49,422 nucleotides of DNA from Fervidicella metallireducens AeB (GCF_000601455.1 NZ_AZQP01000019.1:1-49422); one strand, 5' to 3'. Positions 35,996-45,099 are shown, counted from the stretch's first letter. Notes: generated from the letters alone by a model not told the origin. Numbers and translations: made by a program.

Positions 35996-37276
35996 TTGCG
36001 TGAAAGTTTTTTTATTCTATTTTTAATGATAATAATCGTACCCTTAACTGGTGAGTTAAAACTCTATCTTTTTAATAATGCTTTCCGTGTAAGTCTTGGC
36101 TCTGCTGCCTTTCTGTTTTTTCTTTTATGGATACGCAGAGTTCCCCAGGTTTTATATGGCTTCGTCGTTGGTTTATGTGTAGTCTGTTTCAGGTTTTTTC
36201 TGGACTGGATTTTTAAAGTTCCATTCCTGCCAATTGAATCACTTAGACTACATATTCCTGCATTTTTCTACTATCTAGCTTTTTCTTTGCTATTTTATGC
36301 TATAAAGGTCAATAAGTTTCATGATAAACCTTTTTTACTTGGATTTTTATGTGTTTTAATTGATATAACCTCTAATATTCTTGAACTTCTCATAAGATAT
36401 TTTTATTTAAATAACCAATTGACTTTAGGTAATATTGGACAAATTATAATCATAGCTACTATAAGATGTTTCTTTGTTTTGAGCTTCTTTAATATAATAA
36501 AACTCAGGGAAGCTACATTATATTTTCATCAGCAGCAACAACAGAATAGACATATGCTGTTATTGATTTCTAACCTTTATGCTGAATCTATCCATTTAAA
36601 AAAATCCTTAAAGGATGCAGAGACAATCACAAGGGATTGTTATGAATTATATAGAGATATTCAAGCAAATGGATATGAACTTAAAACTGATGAGTTGTCT
36701 CAAAAGCTCTTGACAATTGCTGGTCAGGTTCATGAAATTAAAAAGGATAATCAAAGAATATATGCAGGTCTTTCTAAAATGATTACACAGGAAAGCTCTC
36801 AGGATTATATGGATATATCTGAAATATGTAATATTATTATTAAAACAAACACTAGATATGCCCTTTCTCTTAACAAAAGTATAGAGTTTATTTTAAATAT
36901 AGATAATGGATTACCTCATTTTCATGTTTATACAATTTTATCTCTAATCAACAACTTAGTATCTAATTCTGTTGAATCAATAAAAGAATGTGGTTTTATT
37001 GATTTATCAGTTAAAAAAATTGATGACTTTGTTGAATTTAAAATTCGGGATAATGGACCTGGCATTGTTCAAAAGAAATTAGAGTTAATTTTTAAGCCAG
37101 GATATACCACTAAATATGATATTGATGGTAAGCCTTCAACTGGTATGGGACTTCCCTATGTAAAGTCTGTTGTTGAAAGTCTCAATGGCAATTTAATAGT
37201 TAACAGTAACCCAGATGAAAATGAAACAAATTTTATTATACAACTGCCAATTAATCGAATAGCCGAGAAAGGATGA
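35996..37276 (+). CDS. GlnK/YcbA-like sensor histidine kinase
   Basis: About 426 residues. The N-terminal half has six or so membrane helices (to about residue 178). A coiled coil with a Gln run follows, then a kinase region where QVHEIKKDNQRI holds the likely phospho-His. The ATPase domain shows NNLVSNSVESI, DNGPGI and GMGLPYVKSVV. The layout matches Bacillus GlnK (YcbA), a glutamine sensor, and the next gene is a GlnL-like regulator. The signal here is unknown, since no glutamine transporter or glutaminase is adjacent. TTG 35996 is preferred: GGGAGG lies 9 nt upstream but would touch ATG 35987. Confidence 0.85.
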   Translation: MRESFFILFLMIIIVPLTGELKLYLFNNAFRVSLGSAAFLFFLLWIRRVPQVLYGFVVGLCVVCFRFFLDWIFKVPFLPIESLRLHIPAFFYYLAFSLLFYAIKVNKFHDKPFLLGFLCVLIDITSNILELLIRYFYLNNQLTLGNIGQIIIIATIRCFFVLSFFNIIKLREATLYFHQQQQQNRHMLLLISNLYAESIHLKKSLKDAETITRDCYELYRDIQANGYELKTDELSQKLLTIAGQVHEIKKDNQRIYAGLSKMITQESSQDYMDISEICNIIIKTNTRYALSLNKSIEFILNIDNGLPHFHVYTILSLINNLVSNSVESIKECGFIDLSVKKIDDFVEFKIRDNGPGIVQKKLELIFKPGYTTKYDIDGKPSTGMGLPYVKSVVESLNGNLIVNSNPDENETNFIIQLPINRIAEKG

Positions 37277-37280
37277 TAAG

Positions 37281-38206
37281 ATGAAATTTTTTCTAGTTGA
37301 TGACGATGATGCTATCCGCTCAATGCTCACAGAGATTATTGAAGACTGCGGCCTTGGTGAAGTGGTAGGTGAAGCCCAAAATGGAGCTGAAATTAACAGT
37401 AAACTCCTAAATATTAAAAAGGTTGATATTTTAATTATTGATTTATTAATGCCCATAAGGGATGGACTTGAAACAGTCAGAGAAGTTGCTCCCACCTTTG
37501 ATGGTAAAATCATAATGCTTTCACAAATTGAAGATAAGAAAATGGTTGGCGAAGCATATTCACTAGGTGTTGAATATTATATAACTAAACCCATCAATAG
37601 ACTGGAAGTAATAGGTGTAGTTCAAAAAGTTATTGAACATATGCGGCTTCAAAAATCCATTAATGACATTCAAAATACATTAAACTTTTTAACAACTGGA
37701 AAAACTGAAAACAGGGAGGTAATTACATCTAAAGATAAAGATATAATCAGTGCAGGTCAAACAATTTTAACAGACTTAGGTATAATTGGGGAGAGCGGCA
37801 GTAAAGATTTGCTGGAAATTTTAAAATTTTTATCCGAGATGGAGGGTGAAAAACTTAAAGAACATGAATTTCCCTCTCTAAAAGATATATTTTTAAGTGT
37901 TGCTGAAAAAAGACTTGGGACCTTCGCATCTGATGACGATATAAAAAAAGAAATTAAAGCATCAGAGCAAAGGGTACGCAGGGCTATTTATCAAGCCTGA
38001 GCCATTTAGCTTCATTGGGACTGACTGATTATTCTAATCCTAAATTTGAGGAATATGCCTCAAAGTTTTTTGACTTTACGGAAGTTAGAAAAAAGATGAT
38101 AGAAATACAGTCAGAAATAAGCCCGTCTATGTCTAACGTTCGACTGAATACAAAAAAATTTATTAAAATACTCTATCTGGAATCCAAGAAAAAAATCTCT
38201 AAATAA
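37281..38206 (+). pseudogene. GlnL/YcbB-like response regulator, split by a one-base deletion
   Basis: The frame from 37281 stops at 38000 (...RRAIYQA), and the adjoining frame runs through LSHLASLGLTDYSNPKF to 38206. Adding one C at CAAGCCTGAG rejoins them into 308 residues, the size of GlnL. The N-terminal receiver domain has FFLVDDDD, phospho-acceptor Asp54 (IIDLLMP) and the conserved Lys in YYITKPI. The C-terminal half is a YcbB-type DNA-binding domain. It starts 4 bp after the kinase gene, with AAAGGAT upstream. If the frameshift is real, the output domain is cut and the pair would be inactive; a base undercall is more likely. Confidence 0.82.
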
Positions 38207-38216
38207 TTTTATTACT

Positions 38217-38254
38217 AAGGACTTTTACAGAACACTGCTGCTAAAAGTCCTTTT
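38217..38254 (+). terminator. Rho-independent terminator of the two-component operon
   Basis: 11-bp stem AAGGACTTTTA/TAAAAGTCCTT with a 14-nt loop, ending in TTTT. Confidence 0.82.
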
Positions 38255-38277
38255 ATTTAAGTTATAGATGCTTTATT

Positions 38278-39233
38278 TCAACACCATATTTTTTTAAACT
38301 CATTCTTAATCACAAGAAAATTTTCCACATCATTTAGAAATTGAAAAAGCATGGCCCTGCTTTCGAATTCTTCACGAGTTACCGGCAGTGGCATTTTTCT
38401 GAAATTATCTCTTAAAATATTTAACTCTTTTATAAGTATTTCTGCTGTATTCTCTTCATAAATAGATTCAGCTACCCTTTCAGTAAACTCAGCAATCATA
38501 ACACTTTGTTCATATTTCATGAAAAACCTTTGAAAATGCTGTCTCATTCCTTTAATTGTTTCAAATTGCTGCATTCTCATTTCAATATATTGAACATAAT
38601 AACTTGCATCTGTTAGAAAATAATTATTTAAATTAACATATGCCAGTTTTCTTGTTTTTTTGAGTTTACTTTCTAAAAAGCTAAAGATTTCTTTGTCATC
38701 CAGTTCTACTTCTTCTCTTTTTAAGGCATCAGCATTTTAAGTAAAACCTGCTTCATTTTTTCTTCTATGATTTTTTGTTCTTCCTTTATATTTGCCTCTA
38801 TACTTGGTATATAAAGATTAAGTATAAGAGCTACAGCTATTCCTATTATAACCAGAGCCAATTCATTTTTTAACCAGAATATCTCAACGGATTCTTCCAA
38901 AAGAAGGTGAGATACCAATACGGAACTTATAACAATGCCCTCCTGAAGATTTAGACTTACTGTCAGAGGAATAAACAAAAATAGAAAAATACCAAATGTA
39001 ACTATATGGTATCCAAACAAATTAAATATTGTAACTGAAAGAAGCAATGCTATTATACTTGCTATAAATCTTTGAAATGCTATTTTCACCGATTTTCTTT
39101 TTGTATTCTGTATACTCAATATTGTAATTATCCCAGCTGATACTGCATATTCTAAATTAAAGCTTTGTGAAATAAGTATTGCAATTACGGCACCTACAGC
39201 AGTTTTAATTGTTCTATATCCAATTAATTGCAT
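38278..39233 (-). pseudogene. FUSC/aromatic-acid-exporter-like protein, split by a one-base deletion
   Basis: Frame one (39233 to 38721) encodes a membrane domain of about five helices starting MQLIGYRTIKTAVGAVIAIL, as in the FUSC / aromatic acid exporter family (DUF939-like). The continuing frame (LKREEVELDDKEIFSF... to 38278) is the cytosolic helical domain. Adding one base near 38722-38735, for instance in the AAAA run, gives one 318-residue protein. The family's proposed role is efflux of aromatic acids or related compounds; the substrate is unproven. As written, the protein would lose its cytosolic half. It is most likely a sequencing artefact. Confidence 0.8.
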
Positions 39234-39395
39234 ATTTACCCCCTTTATTTAATGTATCTATCATTTAATAAACTATATTATATCTTTATTTTTTTCTTAT
39301 ACAATTAAAAAGATGTTAACTATTTCTAAAATTTCTATGATATTATTTATACATAAATTTTTTGCCAAAAAATTGATTTAAGGTTGGTGATTCTA

Positions 39396-39656
39396 GTGAA
39401 ACCTATTCTTATCTTTATACTAAAAAATTGCCCCTATTGCAGGCAGGCACTTTCCTGGATTGATGAACTTAAAAAAAGTGATGCAAAATTTAACTCTATT
39501 CCAATAACAATTATAGATGAAAAACAGCACCCTGAGATAGCTGACAAGTACGATTATTACTATGTTCCCACATTTTATGTTGACGGCAAAAAAATTCATG
39601 AAGGTGCTGCCACAAAGGAAATTATAAAAAAAATATTTGAAATGGCTTTAGATTAA
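39396..39656 (+). CDS. Glutaredoxin/thioredoxin-like protein with CPYC motif
   Basis: An 86-residue redox protein of thioredoxin fold. The active site CPYC lies at about residues 11-14 (LKNCPYCRQAL), followed by YVPTFYVDGKKIHEGAA with the cis-Pro loop. CPYC is the classic glutaredoxin active site, and small clostridial relatives often take electrons from thioredoxin reductase-type enzymes. GTG 39396 (MKPILIF) is preferred, since GGTTGGTGAT precedes it. It is a single gene with a clear terminator. Confidence 0.82.
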   Translation: MKPILIFILKNCPYCRQALSWIDELKKSDAKFNSIPITIIDEKQHPEIADKYDYYYVPTFYVDGKKIHEGAATKEIIKKIFEMALD

Positions 39657-39674
39657 ACCCTCTTTTAAACCTCT

Positions 39675-39704
39675 CCCTTCTTTAACTTAAAAGAAGGGTT
39701 TTTT
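39675..39704 (+). terminator. Rho-independent terminator after the redoxin gene
   Basis: 9-bp stem CCCTTCTTT/AAAGAAGGG with a 6-nt loop, then TTTTTT. Confidence 0.85.
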
Positions 39705-39745
39705 ATTATTGCTATGTTTATACAAATTATAGAATAAATATAATT

Positions 39746-41155
39746 TTAACTATCAAAACTACTTCTTTTTATTTTTCCCCAGCTATGTTTCATCTTTCTA
39801 AATTTTATTATCCCTTCTATCCTGTAAATTGTTGTTAATTGTCTGTATCCGAAATTCTCTATCACCCCATATAAACTTAACTTTATAAGTTGTTTTAAGC
39901 TGGGATATTTATTGAATGTGTATTCCTCAAGGAGTATTGCACCAAGGGATAATAAAATTCCATATAAAATTGATGATGATAAAAACAACAAGAAATACTT
40001 TGTATTCAATATTTTAAGGAAAAATGCAGTTGGTATTAAAATATATCCTATTATCTCTATAACAGGACCAATCATTTCAAATATCCAAAAATAAGGCACT
40101 GCAATCAGGCCTATCTGTTTATATCTTGGATTAAAAAACATCCTTTTATGTTTAAATAAACTGTCCATCAATCCTATCTGCCATCTTCTTCTTTGTCCCC
40201 TTAAGTCCTTTAATCTCTCAGGAGCCTGTGTCCAACAAACAGGATCTGGTATAAATTTAATTTTATATGGTCTTTTAATTCTAAGAAAATATTCATGTAG
40301 CTTTACTATAAGCTCCATATCCTCTCCTATTGTGTTTTTAGCATATCCACCAACCTCTATTGCTGCATCCTTTCTAAAGGCACCAAATGCTCCTGATACT
40401 ATTAATAATGCATTTATTGAATCCCAGCCTACTCTTCCTGTTAAAAAGGCCCTTAGATATTCCACTATTTGAAACATGGCTAGTTTACTCTTTGGAAGAT
40501 CAATATCTACAACCCTCCCCCTTTGAACTTTAGAACCATTGGCTATCCTGACTATCCCTCCAACTGCTATTGTATTTTTATCCTCAATAAATGGCATTAT
40601 AACTCTAACTAAGGAATCACTTTCAAGTATTGAGTCTGCATCTATGGATGTTACAACCGGAAAATTAGAAACATTTATACCAGCATTTAAGGCATCTGCC
40701 TTTCCCCCATTTTCTTTATCAACCAGTATTAAATTTGGTATGTCAATATTCCGATATATACCTGCTATTTTATTTGTCTTGATTCTATATCTTACAGGCT
40801 GATTCACCTCAACTAAATCAAAGGCCTTAATGACCTTATTTAATGTTCCATCCTTTGAGCCATCATTTATAACTATTACCTCAAACTTTGGGTAGTTTAA
40901 GGCAAGGAGAGATTTTATATTTTCAACTATTGTTTCTTCTTCATTGTAAGCAGGAACCAAAATTGATATAGGTATCATATTATCAGAAACTATATATTTT
41001 TTATAATCTGAATATCTTATTTTTCTTATATATTTATTTAGATTAAATGTGGCAAATATAAGTTGTAGAAAATAAATAAAATTAATAATGAAAACGTAAT
41101 ATATAATCACATAATTAAATTTTAAAACAATCTCCCTTAAAAGTGATATATCCAT
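39746..41155 (-). CDS. Processive-type family 2 glycosyltransferase, membrane-bound
   Basis: About 469 residues. One N-terminal membrane helix (about 8-32) and two or three near the C-terminus (about 315-390) flank a GT2 domain: VLVPAYNEEET, DGSKDGT, SIDADS (metal/nucleotide DxD-like), GED and QRRRW. The last motif marks processive synthases such as cellulose, hyaluronan and poly-GlcNAc synthases. It most likely polymerises and exports a surface polysaccharide; the sugar is unknown. It is the last gene of a three-gene operon, 5 bp after the HEAT gene, with AGGTGAT as ribosome binding site for ATG 41155. Confidence 0.88.
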   Translation of the reverse strand: MDISLLREIVLKFNYVIIYYVFIINFIYFLQLIFATFNLNKYIRKIRYSDYKKYIVSDNMIPISILVPAYNEEETIVENIKSLLALNYPKFEVIVINDGSKDGTLNKVIKAFDLVEVNQPVRYRIKTNKIAGIYRNIDIPNLILVDKENGGKADALNAGINVSNFPVVTSIDADSILESDSLVRVIMPFIEDKNTIAVGGIVRIANGSKVQRGRVVDIDLPKSKLAMFQIVEYLRAFLTGRVGWDSINALLIVSGAFGAFRKDAAIEVGGYAKNTIGEDMELIVKLHEYFLRIKRPYKIKFIPDPVCWTQAPERLKDLRGQRRRWQIGLMDSLFKHKRMFFNPRYKQIGLIAVPYFWIFEMIGPVIEIIGYILIPTAFFLKILNTKYFLLFLSSSILYGILLSLGAILLEEYTFNKYPSLKQLIKLSLYGVIENFGYRQLTTIYRIEGIIKFRKMKHSWGKIKRSSFDS

Positions 41156-41160
41156 ATCAA

Positions 41161-42306
41161 TCACCTATCTTTTTCTTCAGTATACTTTTTAACTATTTCA
41201 CTAAGTTTAGGATTTCTATCTGTTGTTTTGTCATACTCTATAACCCTATCCCAACCATAGCTTGTCTCAAGAATAGATACTATAATGTCCTTTGCAAATC
41301 TATCCTCTCCTTCTAGTATGTCGTAAACCATATCAATCCCACCTTCAATGCTGACTAAAGAGTTAGCTGCATTATATCTTACATACCATTCTCTGTCAGA
41401 TAACGCTGTAGTTAAAGGTATAATGGCATTGTCACTCTGCAGCTGTCCTAAGACCTTTGCAGCAATTGCCCTAACCTCCCAAGTTTCATCTGACAATAAA
41501 GAAATTATTGGTTCAACATATCTATTATCTCCCATATTACCTAATGCCTTCATTGCAGCTATCTTTTTTTCTTTGTTTTCAATCGCTAAAAAAAATGCTA
41601 TTTCATCTGCTAAAGTTGTGTCTTTATAATTGCCGGCAGATTTTATAAATATAGAGGATATAAACTCATCTTCAATATAGATTAGATTTCTATAAACATA
41701 TATCTTATCTCCCTCAAAACTATCTGCTATTTCAACAAGACTTCTTTCACTTAATGGAATAGATTTTGTTAATTTTTTAAATGCCTCTATAAAAGCCTCA
41801 TTATCACCTATCTTTGCAAGTGCCATTAATACATTGTATTTTATCTCAACATGCTCTATATCAATTAGCTCAAGTAAAGGGTTGATTACTTTTTTGCTTC
41901 TTATATCTCCTAAGTGTTTGCAGGCAAGAGCAATTTTGTGAAAATCTTTTTTACTCAATTTTTCTAATTCATACTCTACAAGACCAATCTCCTCAGCAAG
42001 TTTAGTTAATTTGCCAGAAATGCTGCCTTTAAAATTTTCAAAATAAAACAACATCCTCTCTTCTACTACTTCTCTTTTAATTTTATGTCTGATATACTCT
42101 GACAATATATTAATTTGTATTTCTGTTATATCTTTCTCATCAAGCTGAGATACAATGTTATCAAGATAAGATGCTATACTATCCTGATACCTTCTCTTCT
42201 TTTTATTTTTGTACTTATCGTATAGTTTTTCAATTACAAGATACAAAAACAATGCCAATATTAATATTGAAAAAATTATAATGGAATATAAAACTATTAA
42301 CTCCAT
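41161..42306 (-). CDS. Membrane-anchored HEAT-repeat protein
   Basis: A 381-residue protein with one N-terminal membrane helix (about 3-24) and a basic linker (KNKKKRR). The rest is helical, with HEAT/PBS-lyase-like repeats from about residue 120. The clearest are near 250-315, such as AAMKALGNMGDNRYVEP, VRAIAAKVLGQL and YVRYNAANSLVSI. HEAT repeats bind partner proteins. Lying between a GGDEF regulator and a polysaccharide synthase, it probably links or scaffolds the two at the membrane (inference). It starts 10 bp after the regulator gene. Confidence 0.83.
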   Translation of the reverse strand: MELIVLYSIIIFSILILALFLYLVIEKLYDKYKNKKKRRYQDSIASYLDNIVSQLDEKDITEIQINILSEYIRHKIKREVVEERMLFYFENFKGSISGKLTKLAEEIGLVEYELEKLSKKDFHKIALACKHLGDIRSKKVINPLLELIDIEHVEIKYNVLMALAKIGDNEAFIEAFKKLTKSIPLSERSLVEIADSFEGDKIYVYRNLIYIEDEFISSIFIKSAGNYKDTTLADEIAFFLAIENKEKKIAAMKALGNMGDNRYVEPIISLLSDETWEVRAIAAKVLGQLQSDNAIIPLTTALSDREWYVRYNAANSLVSIEGGIDMVYDILEGEDRFAKDIIVSILETSYGWDRVIEYDKTTDRNPKLSEIVKKYTEEKDR

Positions 42307-42316
42307 AAAATCACCA

Positions 42317-43798
42317 CTAATCTATTAACTTTTTAATTCTGCTGTCTAGTTCCACAGGTGAAAATGGTTTTAAAATATAATCATCTGCTCCTAAATCAAG
42401 TGTTCTTTTTATATATTCTTCATTCTTTTGCGATGACAAAACAATTATTGAAATGTTATTATCCCTTTCTCTGATATTTTTAATCAGTTCATCTCCGTTC
42501 ATCAGTTTTAGATAATAATCTGTAACCACCAAGTCTATTCTGTTATTGTTTATAATTTCAATGGCTTCTGTTCCATCTTGAGCAGTGAAAACATTAAAAC
42601 CTTTATTTTTATATCTGGACTTTAATATTGAGAGTATGATTTTGTCATCGTCTACAAACAAAATATTTTTAATTTTACTTTGCTTTAATGATTGACTATC
42701 TAAGATGACTCTGCTTTTTCCCTCTATCTTTGCCTTTGATAATGCCTCCTTGCCCCTTATATAAACTTCTTTAAAATCCTTCAGTTGGTTGATTTTTGTG
42801 GCAATTCCTGCTGAAAAACTTATATTAATGCCATAGTTTTTACCTAAATCAATTGAATATTTTAAAACATCCTCAGCTGCATTTTTCACCCATTTTATAT
42901 CCCTTTCATAGAATAATATGGCAAATTCATCACCTGATATCCTATATGCAATATCAACCTTTGTTGTATATTTTTTAAACTCTGATACAACATTTTTAAT
43001 TATATTATTTCCAAATGATAGTCCCATATTTTTATTTATCTCTGACATGTTGTCAAAATCTATTAAAAGCAAAGTAACCTCTTTTTCTTCATTTATGGCT
43101 TTAGAATATAAAGAATCTGCTAAAATCTCTCCCTGTCTTTTCACATAAAGCCCTGTAGCTATGTCATATACGGTATTCTTTAGACATTTAGAGCTCATGT
43201 TTATGAAATTTAATATCTTTAAATATAGTTCCTCTACATCAAAATCATATTCAACGCATTCAATTACACCTAGTTTTAAAAATTCTAATTTTGCATTATA
43301 ATCTCTATCTGAGATTACTATAATAGGAAGTTGTTCTAGTATTTTTTCCTCTCTAACAGATTTTAATATGGTAAGAGCATTTAAATATTTGTTGTTTTGA
43401 ATAATTACCAAAGATGGATTGTATGAAAAAATTACATCTACCACATCACCCTTTGATATAATTACATCTATTCCCTTGTCTTCTAACTTTTTAACTATTC
43501 CAACCAGTTTATCATCTCCATCAGGAAATACTAAAACTCTACTTTTATCAAGTGATTTATTATTTAAAATGTCCCTTACCTTTAAAAATTTTTCCATTAG
43601 TATTTTTTCTTTGCTTTCATCTGTTATATCTTGAAGTTCAAAATAAATATCCTCTATCTCGTTCTCTTTAGAGACTTCCTTCATCTTGTTTAATAAGCCC
43701 CTTACAACGTTATAAAAACTATTATCCTTATTTTTAATTTCTACTAATTCATTCATTGTATTTAATATATCCTTTAATACTCCTTCTAAATAGTCCAT
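42317..43798 (-). CDS. Response regulator: degenerate receiver - GGDEF - receiver
   Basis: About 493 residues. Residues 1-90 are helical. About 93-205 resembles a receiver domain (SRVLVFPDGDDKLVGI... PIIVISDRD) without a clear phospho-acceptor set. A GGDEF domain follows, with active-site variant SGDEF and TKVD where an RxxD inhibitory site would be. A well-formed C-terminal receiver (ILFVDDDKIILSIL, VVTDYYLKLMNGDE, YILKPFS) ends the protein. Some SGDEF proteins make c-di-GMP. It is the first gene of the operon with the HEAT protein and GT2, so it likely controls them. ATG 43798 is preceded by AGGTGGTG. Confidence 0.87.
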   Translation of the reverse strand: MDYLEGVLKDILNTMNELVEIKNKDNSFYNVVRGLLNKMKEVSKENEIEDIYFELQDITDESKEKILMEKFLKVRDILNNKSLDKSRVLVFPDGDDKLVGIVKKLEDKGIDVIISKGDVVDVIFSYNPSLVIIQNNKYLNALTILKSVREEKILEQLPIIVISDRDYNAKLEFLKLGVIECVEYDFDVEELYLKILNFINMSSKCLKNTVYDIATGLYVKRQGEILADSLYSKAINEEKEVTLLLIDFDNMSEINKNMGLSFGNNIIKNVVSEFKKYTTKVDIAYRISGDEFAILFYERDIKWVKNAAEDVLKYSIDLGKNYGINISFSAGIATKINQLKDFKEVYIRGKEALSKAKIEGKSRVILDSQSLKQSKIKNILFVDDDKIILSILKSRYKNKGFNVFTAQDGTEAIEIINNNRIDLVVTDYYLKLMNGDELIKNIRERDNNISIIVLSSQKNEEYIKRTLDLGADDYILKPFSPVELDSRIKKLID

Positions 43799-43799
43799 C

Positions 43800-43919
43800 T
43801 TATTCACCACCTATAATTTTAAAGTCATCCTTAGTATATATTTTATTATTGCCTTTTTTCAAAGCTATTCCAATATAAAATCCATCACATTTAATGGTTT
43901 TAATCCCTTTATTTGTATT
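43800..43919 (-). pseudogene. Possible small ORF without a normal start, upstream of the GGDEF regulator
   Basis: An open frame of about 39 codons (GIKTIKCDGFYIGIALKK, then KDDFKIIGGE) ends at TAA 43800-43802, only 1 bp from the regulator's ATG. A perfect AGGAGGA ribosome binding site (43924-43930) stands at the right distance. No ATG, GTG or TTG follows it in this frame, however; an ATA at 43916-43918 is the only candidate and lies in another frame. It could be a small coupled protein with a lost start, an unusual start, or a further base error. Confidence 0.3.
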
Positions 43920-44174
43920 AAAATCCTCCTTTACATGCCTTTATAATGTTAATTTTACAATATTATCAATCCAAACTCCATTATATTGTTTGAATGCTAT
44001 TTTCTTTATTGTTTAATAAATGTAACTAAAGATTATTAGGGGAAATGTTTATTTGGCGAAAAATCAAGGTAGGTACAGAGTTGTGGCTTAAAACGCCTCT
44101 ATACAATGTTTGTTTATAGTTTGAAATTATTTAAATTTATGATAATATATAGAAAAATGCTGGAGGTGAAAAAA
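43920..44174. other. Intergenic region between the GGDEF regulator and rubrerythrin
   Basis: Contains divergent promoters for the two operons. A short, more G-rich stretch (about 44037-44100) pairs GGCG with CGCC around a loop including GGTAGGTACAGAG. It matches no RNA class that I recognise. The rubrerythrin promoter candidate follows it, so the stretch would not be part of that mRNA. Confidence 0.4.
44121..44148 (+). promoter_or_regulatory. Probable rubrerythrin promoter
   Basis: TTGAAA (44121-44126), a 16-bp spacer and TAATAT (44143-44148), about 26 bp before the rubrerythrin ATG. Reasonable match to a sigma-A promoter. Confidence 0.5.
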
Positions 44175-44759
44175 ATGAAATCATTAAAAGGAACAAAAAC
44201 AGCTGAAAACTTGATGAGAGCCTTTGCAGGTGAATCACAGGCAAGAAACAGATATACATATTATGCTTCAGTTGCTAAAAAGGAAGGTTACATTCAAATT
44301 TCAAACTTGTTTTTGGAAACAGCAGAAAACGAAAAGGAACATGCTAAATTATTTTTTAAATTTCTAAATGAAAGTCTAAAAGGAGAATCAGTTGAAATTA
44401 CTGGCGGCTATCCAGTAGGACTTGGAGATACTAAAACAAATCTTGGATATGCAGCAAGCGGTGAAAAGGAAGAATGGACAGAAGTATATCCTTCCTTTGC
44501 AAGAATTGCAGATGAAGAAGGTTTTTCAAATATTGCTGATGTATTTAGAAAGATAGCTGAAGTTGAGAAACATCATGAAGCTAGATACAGAAAACTTCTT
44601 GAAAACATGGAAAATGGAGAAGTTTTCAAGAAAACCCAGCCAGTTAAATGGAAATGTGGTAACTGTGGCTATATACACGAAGGTACCGAAGCTCCTGATG
44701 TATGCCCAGCATGTGCACATCCACAGGGCTATTTTGAAATAAATGCTGAAAATTATTAA
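44175..44759 (+). CDS. rbr: Rubrerythrin
   Basis: A 194-residue non-haem di-iron peroxidase that protects anaerobes by reducing H2O2. The N-terminal ferritin-like domain shows Glu20 ([11 protein letters not shown]) and the ExxH of residues 53-56; a second ExxH-like set (EVEKHH) is near 129-134. The C-terminal rubredoxin-like domain has CGNC (161-164) and CPAC (177-180) for the Fe(SCys)4 site. ATG 44175 is chosen with GGAGGTG upstream; the in-frame codons further 5' lie before the promoter candidate. A single-gene unit with a strong terminator. Confidence 0.95.
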   Translation: MKSLKGTKTAENLMRAFAGESQARNRYTYYASVAKKEGYIQISNLFLETAENEKEHAKLFFKFLNESLKGESVEITGGYPVGLGDTKTNLGYAASGEKEEWTEVYPSFARIADEEGFSNIADVFRKIAEVEKHHEARYRKLLENMENGEVFKKTQPVKWKCGNCGYIHEGTEAPDVCPACAHPQGYFEINAENY

Positions 44760-44771
44760 TTAAATGATGTG

Positions 44772-44825
44772 CTCCCCCTTAAAATAAACAGCTGAATAAT
44801 GAAGCTGTTAACTTTCAAGGGGGAG
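44772..44825. terminator. Strong terminator after rubrerythrin
   Basis: CTCCCCCTT/AAGGGGGAG outer stem (44772-44780 with 44817-44825) and AACAGCT/AGCTGTT inner stem, then TAAATTTT. Confidence 0.85.
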
Positions 44826-44844
44826 TAAATTTTGGTAAAATTTC

Positions 44845-44860
44845 GGGACACATACTTACT
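44845..44860 (+). repeat. Short copy of the GGGACA-type intergenic repeat
   Basis: Starts GGGACACATACTT, close to the starts of the longer copies at 46775 and 49279. After about 16 bp the similarity fades. It could be chance or a degenerate copy. Confidence 0.3.
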
Positions 44861-44920
44861 GTAATTATTTGGGTAAAATATTCTTTATTTATTCTGATTA
44901 ATCCTTATATGTCCTCTATC

Positions 44921-45062
44921 TTACTTTAAATATTTCATATCAACTACAAAGTAATTTACATGTCCATCTTCATCTTCCATTAAACATCTTCCTATAATGT
45001 ATTTACCATCTCTTGCAAACCAATAACATAAATATAAAAGCCTGAATTTTCTTTGAGAAGAA
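44921..45062 (-). pseudogene. Gene remnant without start codon
   Basis: A coding-like frame on the minus strand reads YWFARDGKYIIGRCLMED, then HVNYFVVDMKYLK and a TAA at 44921-44923. No start codon or ribosome binding site was found upstream before the terminator of the neighbouring gene. About 45 codons are open. It looks like the tail of a lost gene; no family assigned. Confidence 0.35.
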
Positions 45063-45067
45063 AAGCT

Positions 45068-45099
45068 AAAGTGCCCCCGAAGGAAATTGGTGGCACTTT
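45068..45099 (-). terminator. Terminator of the secreted repeat protein gene
   Basis: 11-bp stem with one mismatch, AAAGTGCCCCC/GGTGGCACTTT (45068-45078 with 45089-45099), just past the stop codon at 45105. Confidence 0.7.

Noticed and set aside
44037-44105. c-di-GMP (GEMM), TPP, FMN or purine riboswitch
   Set aside because: None of the conserved cores that I know for these classes is present, and a promoter candidate lies between this stretch and the gene.
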